From assembly GCA_002964805.2 (NCBI GenBank), contig PUDQ02000065.1, positions 1 to 18,346 on the forward strand: 18,346 nt of DNA, in the 5' to 3' direction. Numbering within the stretch: the stretch's first letter is position 1; each line of letters begins with the position of its first letter. This DNA comes from Trametes villosa. Its lineage: Eukaryota; Basidiomycota; Agaricomycetes; Polyporales; Polyporaceae. Both the position numbers and the translations under genes were made by a program. The notes below the pieces were generated by a model. It was not told where the DNA came from, searched no databases, and saw only the letters and a list, made by a program, of their open reading frames with translations. Positions 1 through 7,356 of this stretch are shown here, piece by piece.

Positions 1-1
1 A

Positions 2-1468
2 TCTCACGCCTTTACGGGCGAGTCGCTGGTCTCTGGGCTCCTGCATTTCGCCTTCGCCGCTCCCACCGGCGAGCTCGCTCGGCAAGGTCTCATCGCCTTC
101 GCCTATCTTGCTAAGGATATTCTGGTCGACGGCTTCCAAACTGCGGTCAGCAAGCTGGTTCTCGAACGCGCTGAAGATCACATGCGCTTGCGGCTCGACT
201 ACCACACGTCCTACGTCGAGGACCGCGTCAAGGAGTTCGCGGCTACAGTGGAGGAAATGAAGGAGGAGATGGAGAAGTGTACGGGGGAGCTACATGATGC
301 GTGCTCGAAGGTGCACGGGGCGGAGATGGCGCTACAGGACGCGCGCACGGGGTGGCAGGAAGCGACGGCACAGGCTCCAGTTCTCGGTACGCCCGTCGCG
401 CCCGCTCAGACGCTAACCATCGATTCGGCGCCGCTGCGCGTGCGCCGCGCCGCAACGCTCGCGGACCTCCTGCAGCGACAGGTAATGGTGCGGGGAGCTA
501 CGCTGCAGACCGACGATGGTGCCCCGATAACGGACAAGATGCTCTGCGACCGCACGCGCGACGCGCTGGTGGAACTTGAGCGCGGCGGCCTCACCCCGCC
601 TCGCGATGGCACGATCGAGGCTGCGAGAATTCTGCCGCACGGAGACGTCATTTTCACGTTCTCAAGCATCGACCTTGCGAAGTGGGTGCACAAGCCGTCG
701 GTAGCGAAGCCATTCTCTCGCAAGATGGGAATGACGGCCAGGCTAGTGGAACGTACGTATCGATTGGTGGCGGAGCGCGTGCCTGTCACCTTCGACCCAA
801 AGGACGACGCGGCGCTGCGCGCCATCGAGGATGCTCACCAACTCGCGCCCAACACCATCACGCGCGCCGACTGGATCAAGCCTCCACAGCGCCGCTTCCC
901 CGGTCAGCGTACGGCTTTCTTGATGCTGACCATGGCAGGGATCGACCACGCCAACTCGGCGATCTCAGGTTTGACCATCGCAGGGCGGAAGGTGCTCGTG
1001 CGAAGGGATTACGATGAGCCCAAGCGCTGCTCCAGGTGCCAGGCATATGCCGGCCACTTCGCCCGAGACTGCAAGGCACCGCACGACGTCTGCGCCAACT
1101 GCGCGGGGACCCACGCGACGGCGCAGTGCCCGCACGCCGGGGACCCTTTCCAGCTCCGCTGCGCCAACTGCAAGGAAAGCGGCCACGCGGCGTGGGATCG
1201 TGCCTGTCCGACGCTGCGAGCCCGGGTGAGCGCGCAGGTCCATCGCAAAGCTGACAGCGGCTTCAGATTCTTCGTCACCAACGCCCCGGAGACATGGGTG
1301 TCGGACGAAGAAGAGCTCGCTCGAGCGCCGCCGCCGCCTACAGTCTGGTCGCAAGTTCGACACCATTTCGACCAGGCGGACGCGGCACCACGTGCACCGC
1401 GCCAGGGCACGCTGGACGCTTTCTATGGCACCCCCGAGCAGTCTACCGCCACATCCAGTCGTCAATGA
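2..1468 (+). CDS. LINE ORF1, gag-like protein with three zinc knuckles (5' partial)
   Basis: Open for 488 codons from the left window edge; the first ATG in frame is at 182, but the frame upstream encodes plausible protein, so the true start is outside the window. A charged, coiled-coil-like stretch (about codons 60-125) is followed by a region with RRM-like strand patterns and then, at nucleotides 1026-1218, three CCHC knuckles: CSRC..H..C with x5/x4 spacing, CANC..H..C with x3/x4, and CANC..H..C with x4/x6. Gag-like ORF1 proteins of this kind bind the element RNA and form the ribonucleoprotein used for target-primed reverse transcription. The stop TGA (1466-1468) overlaps the ATG of ORF2, which suggests translation of ORF2 by termination-reinitiation. 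Identity as LINE ORF1 is firm; the RRM-like reading is an inference. Confidence 0.87.
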   Translation, partial: SHAFTGESLVSGLLHFAFAAPTGELARQGLIAFAYLAKDILVDGFQTAVSKLVLERAEDHMRLRLDYHTSYVEDRVKEFAATVEEMKEEMEKCTGELHDACSKVHGAEMALQDARTGWQEATAQAPVLGTPVAPAQTLTIDSAPLRVRRAATLADLLQRQVMVRGATLQTDDGAPITDKMLCDRTRDALVELERGGLTPPRDGTIEAARILPHGDVIFTFSSIDLAKWVHKPSVAKPFSRKMGMTARLVERTYRLVAERVPVTFDPKDDAALRAIEDAHQLAPNTITRADWIKPPQRRFPGQRTAFLMLTMAGIDHANSAISGLTIAGRKVLVRRDYDEPKRCSRCQAYAGHFARDCKAPHDVCANCAGTHATAQCPHAGDPFQLRCANCKESGHAAWDRACPTLRARVSAQVHRKADSGFRFFVTNAPETWVSDEEELARAPPPPTVWSQVRHHFDQADAAPRAPRQGTLDAFYGTPEQSTATSSRQ

Positions 1469-4400
1469 ATCAAGAACAACAAAAACCTCTACGCATATGG
1501 CAGCAAAATCTGAATAAGTCTGGGCGAGCCCAGCACGATCTTATTAATGACCCGTTCTTCGCTGATTTCGATGTTATCGCCTTGCAGGAGCCCTATCTTA
1601 CGTTCCTTGCACTTACTTCTAGCACACACAACTGGAGAGTGGTCTACCCGGCTGTTCACCGCACGCCGGGGGCTGCTCGCACCCGGTCGGTCATCCTGGT
1701 CAACAAGAAGCTGTCCACCAACTCGTGGAGCCCGATCCCAGTACAGCACCCCGACGTCACGGCAGTCTCAATTACGGCTGGCAACGTCGTCGTCAGTGTC
1801 TTCAATCTCTACGTGGATGGCGACAGCGACACCGCCCTCCACGCAGCCTCGCGCGCTGTGCGGCACGCGGCGCCGGACGAGGACGGCACGCCGCAGCACC
1901 TGGTCTGGATGGGCGACTTCAACCGTCACCATCCGGCCTGGGACCATCCGTCGAACCACCACCTCTTTACGGCGGAGGGGCTGCAGCGGGCGGAGACGCT
2001 CATCGGCATTCTCGATCGCCACGATCTGCAGCAAGCGCTCCCGCAAGGCATTGCTACGCTCGAGGCCTCCCGCACCAAGAACTGTACACGGCCGGACAAC
2101 GTCTTCTGCACGCCCGGCGTCCTGGAGCGGCTGCGGACCTGCGCGGTACTCCCTGAAAAGCGTCCGACCAAAACTGACCACTTCCCCATACAGACAGTCT
2201 TCGACCTCCCCACAACCGCAGCGCGGCGGAAGCCCCGCAAGGACTTCCGCCATGTTGACTGGGCAGCGTTTGAGCGTGCACTGGCGGAGCGGATTGAGGC
2301 TCAACGCTTCCCACCCAACATTCGCTCTACCACGCGCTTCGACGCTGTCCTCGACGGTCTCATGGACGACCTCCAAGCGACCATTGCGGAGCATGTCCCG
2401 GAGACGGCGGACACTCCTTATGCGAAGCGTTGGTGGTCGGCGGACCTGGCGAAGGCACGCAAGGAGAAGGAGAGGCTGGCGCGCGTCTCGCACCGGCATC
2501 GCGAGGACACCAAGCACCCGGCACACGCTGAGTACCGCCGTTTTCGGAACGCTTATGCTGACAGCATTACAGCGGCCAAGAATGATTTCTGGAAAGCGTG
2601 GATTGATTCCATTGAAGGCAAGACTATCTGGGACGCCAACCGCTTCCTCAAGCGCGGGGCGACGGACGGCGGCGGCGCCCGTATCCCACCGATACGGGTC
2701 CCGACGCCGGGCGGGCGGGAGAGGGTGCTTACGTCCAACGATGACAAGAGCGTGGAGTTTCATCGCACCTTCTTCCTCCCGCCAAGTGCTGCAGCTGTCC
2801 CGGCGGGCCCTTTCCCCCAGCCTAAGTTTGACTACAAGCCTATCACCGACACGCAAGTCCGGCGGGCGATCAAGGCGCTCAGGGCATTCAAGGCGCCGGG
2901 CCCGGATGCGATCCCGAATGAAGTCTACAAGCACTGCGTCAACACGCTGACGCCCGTGCTCGGCTCACTCTTCCGGGCCACATTCACGCTAAGCTATTAC
3001 CCAGACCGCTGGAAGGTGTCTGACACTATTGTGCTGCAGAAGCCCGGAAAGGATGACTACACGGTAGCGAAGGCGTGGCGCCCGATCGCGCTCCTCGACT
3101 GCATGTCGAAGATCCTCTCCCGTTGTGTTGCTGATGTCCTCGTCTACGAGGCAGAGCAGAAGTCGATGCTCGCGCACCTGCAATTCGGGGGCCGGGCGGG
3201 GCGCACCACCACGGACTCAATCCACCTCGTCACCAAGCTGGTCAAGGACGCGCAGCGTCGCAACCATGTGGCGTCGGTCGTCTTCCTGGACATCAAGTCC
3301 GCGTTCCCAGCAGCCTCCCCCGAACGCCTGTACTACAACCTCCGCTCGCGTGGTGTCCCGCCGGAGTACGTCGACTGGCTCCGCGTCAAGCTCACGGGGC
3401 GTGCGACCCGCCTCCACTTTGACGACTACTCTTCGGAACGGTTTGATATTCTCAGCGGCATCGACCAAGGATGCCCGCTCTCCGTGATCCTCTACGCTTT
3501 CTATAATTCTGATCTCATTGACAGCGCGGACATCGCCGGCAAGGAGTGCGCGGTGGGCTCCATGGACGACGTGGCGCTTGTCGTTACGGGCAAGACGTTC
3601 ACGGAGTGCCACGAACGGGTGCGCAAGTTTATGGATCGCAGCGGCGGTGCACAGGACTGGTCCCGCTCGCACAATTCGACGTTCTCACTCGACAAGTTCG
3701 CGCTCCTCAACTGCAAGGCGCAGCCGAAGCGCATCGGGCTGGGCCCGCCGTTGACGCTCTCCGATGGCACCATCATCAAGCCCACCGACCACCATCGCTT
3801 CCTGGGGGTCCTTATCGACCAGGGCCTCCGCTTCAAGCAGCACGTCGCCTTCGCCTACGCCAAGGGCAGCCGCCTCGTCTTGCAGATCAAGCGCCTGGCG
3901 ACCGCACGCAACGGTCTGACACTCGCCGTCGTGCGGCGGCTTTATCTTGCGGTGGTGGTCCCGAGCATGTTGTACGCTGCTGATACCTTTCTCACCCCGC
4001 TCAGGACTCTCCGTGGGCACGGGCGCAAGCACGGCTCGGTCGGACATGTGCGCAGACTCGCGATGGTGCAGCGCCAGGCGCTTCTCGCTATGACTGGTGC
4101 ACTGCGCTCTGCGCCGACTGATACCCTCGAGGCGCACGCCAACCTGCTCCCGTTCGACTTGCTAGTCGACAAGGTTTGCCAGCGCGCGGCGGTTCGCCTC
4201 TGCACCCTGCCCAAGTCACACCCGCTGGAGGCTCACGTTCGCAAGGCTGGGCGGCGCTTTGTCAGGGCGCACCGGTCCTCCCTGCACGAGCTGCTGGACG
4301 CCTACCGCCCATGGCTAGACGTCGAGGGCACGGAGCGTGTGCGCCCCATTCGGCTGCACCCCCGCTGGACGCCGCGGCACCGTGTACACGTTGTGCCTGA

Positions 4401-5424
4401 CCGGGAGGCGGCGGTGGAGGATGACGCACGGTGGGCTGATGAGGGCGCGTACCGAGTGTACACTGACGGGTCGGATTGCGATGGTGGGGTCGGCGCGGCC
4501 GCCCTGCTGTTTTCACCGGGCAGGGAGGAGCCGGAGATCTTACAGCTGCATCTGGGTCCTTCGACGCGACACATGGTCTACGAGGCTGAGATCGTCGCCA
4601 CCATTCTCGGTGTCGCTCTCATCCAGCGGGCGCGACGATGCACACAGGCGGCCTCGATCGGTCTAGACAACACAGCTGCAATTCAAGCCTCCACGCTACG
4701 TTCTCCTGGTGCCGGCAGATATCTCACTGACATTTTTCATCGCGCAGTTCGCTCCCTCAAGCGCTCGCGTCCCCACCTGCAGCTGACCCTGCGGTGGGTG
4801 CCGGGTCACGCTGATGTGCCAGGCAACGAGGCGGCGGACGAGGCAGCCAAGGAGGCAGCACGCGGGCGGTCCTCGGACGCCGCTGCCCTCCCGCGGTCAC
4901 TTCGCGAGCCCCTCCCGCTCAGCGCCTCGCGAGCAAAGCAGAATTTCAAGCAAGAGCTCGACAAGAGAGCCGCGGTTCGCTGGCGCACCTCGACGCGGGG
5001 CGTACGGATGGCAGAGGTGGACAAGGCGATGCCGTCCAAGCGCTACGGAGAGCTGGTTGCACACCTACCCCGACGGCATGCTAATCTTCTCGCTCAGTTC
5101 CGCACTAACCATGTACCGCTACAGGCTTATCTCGCGCGCATAGGCAAAACCGACACTGCAACTTGTCCGGCCTGCAGCACGGCACCGGAGACGGTCGCCC
5201 ACTTCCTGCTCGCCTGCCCGACGTACGCACTCCACCGCGCCGTGCATTTCCAGCCCCTCGGCTTCTCCGGGCGAACACTCGCCACGCTACTCAACTCTAA
5301 GGACGCGCTCCGACCGCTCTTCACCTACGTCAACGCGACGGGGCGGCTGCGCTCAGCGGTTGGCGCGCTCGTCGGCGAACGCTCAGGATACCCCGACAGC
5401 GACGGCGAAGACGAGGACGCCTAG
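1465..5424 (+). CDS. LINE ORF2: APE endonuclease, reverse transcriptase, RNase H
   Basis: A 1319-aa polyprotein. The ATG at 1465 is chosen because it overlaps the ORF1 stop and directly precedes the endonuclease domain; the frame is open upstream to 1294 but that part is ORF1 in another frame. Endonuclease (about 8-245): QQNLNKS at 13, LQEPY with E42, GDFN with D151/N153, DNVF, and TDH with D238/H239. Reverse transcriptase (about 455-800): APGPDAIP near 477, FLDIKSAFP with D609, GIDQGCPLS at 665, and SMDD with D701/D702. RNase H (about 995-1130): YTDGS with D1001, E1042, D1068, H1115 and D1125 all present. A C-x2-C-x8-H-x4-C motif lies at 1234-1251. Such proteins nick target DNA and copy their own RNA into it. 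One oddity is Ser699 where an aromatic residue normally precedes x-D-D, which may impair activity. Confidence 0.93.
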   Translation: MNQEQQKPLRIWQQNLNKSGRAQHDLINDPFFADFDVIALQEPYLTFLALTSSTHNWRVVYPAVHRTPGAARTRSVILVNKKLSTNSWSPIPVQHPDVTAVSITAGNVVVSVFNLYVDGDSDTALHAASRAVRHAAPDEDGTPQHLVWMGDFNRHHPAWDHPSNHHLFTAEGLQRAETLIGILDRHDLQQALPQGIATLEASRTKNCTRPDNVFCTPGVLERLRTCAVLPEKRPTKTDHFPIQTVFDLPTTAARRKPRKDFRHVDWAAFERALAERIEAQRFPPNIRSTTRFDAVLDGLMDDLQATIAEHVPETADTPYAKRWWSADLAKARKEKERLARVSHRHREDTKHPAHAEYRRFRNAYADSITAAKNDFWKAWIDSIEGKTIWDANRFLKRGATDGGGARIPPIRVPTPGGRERVLTSNDDKSVEFHRTFFLPPSAAAVPAGPFPQPKFDYKPITDTQVRRAIKALRAFKAPGPDAIPNEVYKHCVNTLTPVLGSLFRATFTLSYYPDRWKVSDTIVLQKPGKDDYTVAKAWRPIALLDCMSKILSRCVADVLVYEAEQKSMLAHLQFGGRAGRTTTDSIHLVTKLVKDAQRRNHVASVVFLDIKSAFPAASPERLYYNLRSRGVPPEYVDWLRVKLTGRATRLHFDDYSSERFDILSGIDQGCPLSVILYAFYNSDLIDSADIAGKECAVGSMDDVALVVTGKTFTECHERVRKFMDRSGGAQDWSRSHNSTFSLDKFALLNCKAQPKRIGLGPPLTLSDGTIIKPTDHHRFLGVLIDQGLRFKQHVAFAYAKGSRLVLQIKRLATARNGLTLAVVRRLYLAVVVPSMLYAADTFLTPLRTLRGHGRKHGSVGHVRRLAMVQRQALLAMTGALRSAPTDTLEAHANLLPFDLLVDKVCQRAAVRLCTLPKSHPLEAHVRKAGRRFVRAHRSSLHELLDAYRPWLDVEGTERVRPIRLHPRWTPRHRVHVVPDREAAVEDDARWADEGAYRVYTDGSDCDGGVGAAALLFSPGREEPEILQLHLGPSTRHMVYEAEIVATILGVALIQRARRCTQAASIGLDNTAAIQASTLRSPGAGRYLTDIFHRAVRSLKRSRPHLQLTLRWVPGHADVPGNEAADEAAKEAARGRSSDAAALPRSLREPLPLSASRAKQNFKQELDKRAAVRWRTSTRGVRMAEVDKAMPSKRYGELVAHLPRRHANLLAQFRTNHVPLQAYLARIGKTDTATCPACSTAPETVAHFLLACPTYALHRAVHFQPLGFSGRTLATLLNSKDALRPLFTYVNATGRLRSAVGALVGERSGYPDSDGEDEDA

Positions 5425-5750
5425 GGCCCACCCCCACCTCTTCTTCTCTCCCTTTTCTCTTTATTGTCACTGTAGCCCGGGGCGCCAGGCCCATAATCTC
5501 CGCGCGGGGCCGGGGGAGTTCCGACGACGTCGTGGTGTCTGCCAGGCGAGCGTACCCCTCCCGTAGCAAGAGGCCAAAAAGGCCCGGCGAGTGCTTGCAC
5601 CGTCCGAAAGTGCGGGGGGTTTAGAACCCGGTGCCCAGCCGTCCGCGGCCGGCGCGGTGGGCGTGGCGCGTCCCGTTACTTAGTTTTCGACTTCGCAGTG
5701 TTCACGCGGCGGTCTATTCTTCTTGTTACGGACTCTCATTTTTGGCTATC

Positions 5751-5799
5751 GGTCTCGGTCTCGGTCTCGGTCTCGGTTTCGTTCTCGGTTTCGGTCTCG
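5751..5799 (+). repeat. Hexamer microsatellite (GGTCTC)n
   Basis: About eight tandem copies of GGTCTC or one-base variants (GGTTTC, GTTCTC) in the LINE 3' UTR. Seen directly in the sequence. Confidence 0.9.
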
Positions 5800-5943
5800 T
5801 CTATACTCATACTACTGTGCCGCGGCGACACTATGTCGCCGCATCTTCTCTTCCATCCCTGCTTACGACCGCCTACCCCCTTGCCCCCATTCTCGTAGTG
5901 ACCCGCTCTGTATCGCCTACCATAGGGCCCGGCCCTCGAGGGC

Positions 5944-5949
5944 AATAAA
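5944..5949 (+). promoter_or_regulatory. Polyadenylation signal AATAAA of the LINE
   Basis: A perfect AATAAA about 10-15 bases before the inferred 3' end of the element, as expected for the polyadenylated RNA that serves as template for target-primed reverse transcription. Confidence 0.6.
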
Positions 5950-5962
5950 CGAGGATTCAAAG

Positions 5963-6937
5963 AAAAGAACACGACCAGACGGTCAATACGCGATGTGGGG
6001 TAGGGAGTGTTGGAGGAGGCGCTTACAACCCGCGGCGAACTCGCGCCAGGAGAGCGGCTCGCGCAGGAGGACGGCGCCGGCGATGGCAGTGAAGATCGGC
6101 GCGAGGAACTGCAGGACGGTCGCGTCGGAGAGCGAGAGGTATTGCAGCGAGTAATACAGGCTGAAGATGCCGACGAACCTGGCGAGCGCGCGGCCGTTGT
6201 GAGTACGCCGCGCGGGACAGGCTGTGGTCCTAGAGGTAGGCACGTACCCGAAACATCCGCGGAGGACGAGGAGGAGGCGCACCTCCTTGGGGCCTAGGAT
6301 TGGATTTGGGATTTTGGTGATGGACCTTGCGAGGCGTCAAGGTCAGGTCTTCACTTGATGGGGATATGTGGGCATACGGGCCCTTGAATTGCAGCTCACA
6401 TGTACGCCACGCAACAAATCCAGGTGATGCCCTAGTTCAAATTTCATAAGTCAGGCTGAATAGGATAGCGTAGGACGGCAGCAAGGTTCATCGTACAGCC
6501 ACCAACTTGCACTTACCATCCGGACGCATATCAACTACCACCATTCGGAGAAAGCTTCAGCGAGAGTTCGTTCACTGCATCACTAACATCGCCGCTCGAA
6601 TGCGAGCCCATACCTCCAGCGCGGGCACAGCGGCCAAGCTGTTCAACTTCTTGACCCAGACGTTCATGAGCGCGAAGAAGAACTGGGCGGCCGTAACGAG
6701 CAGGAGGCCGGTGTTGCTCGCGGCGACCTCGCGCACGGCGTTCGCCCACCTGCGCCAGGGCCCTGCCTCATTGTTCTCGTGCTGAGCGGGCGGGTAGTTG
6801 TTATCGCTTGAGGTTGCAAGTTCGTCTTCGCGGAGGCCGGTATAGACAGACGAAAAGGCGGTGTCCCTGTCTATGGGGAACCTACTCTGGTCTGGGGTCT
6901 GCTCAGCACGGTACGGAGTCCTGCTGGTCGATGCCAT
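5963..6937 (-). CDS. EamA/DMT-type membrane transporter, 5' exons only, cut by the LINE
   Basis: Exons on the minus strand: 6937-6614, 6534-6517, 6431-6400, 6325-6248 and 6178-6027; introns of 79, 85, 74 and 69 nt, all GT-AG and in phase, giving 201 residues. The ATG at 6937 is the only one in frame. A polar N-terminus (about 1-72) is followed by the first membrane segment (about NTGLLLVTAAQFFFALMNV, 75-93), then PALE-LICVRM-GITWICCVAYM across three exons, then VRLLLVLRGC and LYYSLQYLSLSDATVLQFLA, a motif typical of the drug/metabolite transporter superfamily (EamA, SLC35G-like). Members move small metabolites across membranes; the substrate cannot be told. Exon 5 ends in AAG plus a GTAAGC donor at 6026, and the following intron runs into the LINE 3' end. 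About half of a usual 350-420-aa protein is missing; later exons could lie left of the window. Confidence 0.8.
6517..6534 (-). other. 18-nt microexon of the transporter gene (LICVRM)
   Basis: TAG acceptor (6537-6535), 18 coding bases, then a GTAAGT donor (from 6516). It is phase 0 on both sides and supplies the LI-VRM residues expected between PALE and GITW in this family; without it the helix would lack six residues. Confidence 0.75.
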
Positions 6938-7356
6938 GGCGCAATAGAGGTGAGCCCATGAGGCGCACAAGGCGGCTGGTGGGATCAGTTTGCGAAGGCT
7001 TCTGAACTTGCGGAGTTGGTATTTGTGGGCGCCTGCCCGTGGCGGTGCCGCCCGTACGAGTCACCAGGTTCGAGTGAGGCGTCGATATCGACGCCGCGTA
7101 TGGCGATCTCGTCACCCTCTGCGTGATCTCTCCTTTGCGATTGAGTACCACGTCTCTGGTTTCCTTCGTGCGCTCTTGATTAAGGTCAGTCTTTGTCTAT
7201 TGGTTCTCGTTCGACTAAGAAACTGAGACGGCGCCACACATGCCCCTGTCATGCCCGACAAAAGTTGAAAAGACCGTCTCTGCCGAATAACCATTATTAA
7301 GGTCAGTGAGCATCTAAGTTCAATTTATACCGTTTTATTGATATTCGTCCAGCATA
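6938..7356. other. Intergenic region between divergent genes
   Basis: 419 bases between the start codons of the transporter (minus) and the deaminase-like gene (plus), so it probably carries both promoters. On the plus side are an inverted CCAAT box (ATTGG, 7199-7203 region), a TATA-like TTTATAC (7324-7330), two direct copies of ATTAAGGTCAGT (7179-7190 and 7296-7307) and an inverted repeat GAGACGG/CCGTCTC (7225-7231, 7274-7280). No gene is seen in it. Confidence 0.5.

Larger units (their letters stand above)
1..5962 (+). mobile_element. Tad1/I-type non-LTR retrotransposon (LINE), 5' end outside window
   Basis: The element is read as one unit because ORF1 (zinc knuckles) and ORF2 (APE endonuclease, reverse transcriptase, RNase H, CCHC-type C-terminal motif) are adjacent, overlap by four bases and are followed by a 3' UTR with AATAAA. 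This architecture is that of Tad1-like elements of fungi. The ORF1 frame is open to base 2, so the 5' UTR and the first codons lie left of the window. The 3' end is placed at the TTCAAAG just after AATAAA (about 5955-5962), because from there on the sequence reads as an intron of the minus-strand transporter gene. The 3' boundary is an estimate good to about 10 bases; no target-site duplication can be tested because the 5' junction is not in view. Both ORFs are free of stops or frameshifts, so the insertion looks fairly young. Confidence 0.9.
5425..5962 (+). other. LINE 3' untranslated region
   Basis: About 540 bases without a credible gene. It holds a 10-bp palindrome ACGACGTCGT (5524-5533), the short hairpin GGCC-AAAAA-GGCC (5572-5584), a pyrimidine-rich stretch, a TCTCGG-type hexamer microsatellite (5751-5799) and AATAAA near the end. 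Such 3' UTR structures are candidate recognition elements for the element's own reverse transcriptase, but that role is inference. Confidence 0.7.

Noticed and set aside
1547..2950. Open frames of 467 codons (plus) and 388 codons (minus, 1768-2934)
   Set aside because: Both lie inside LINE ORF2, which carries all catalytic motifs; they are shadows rich in Arg and Ser.
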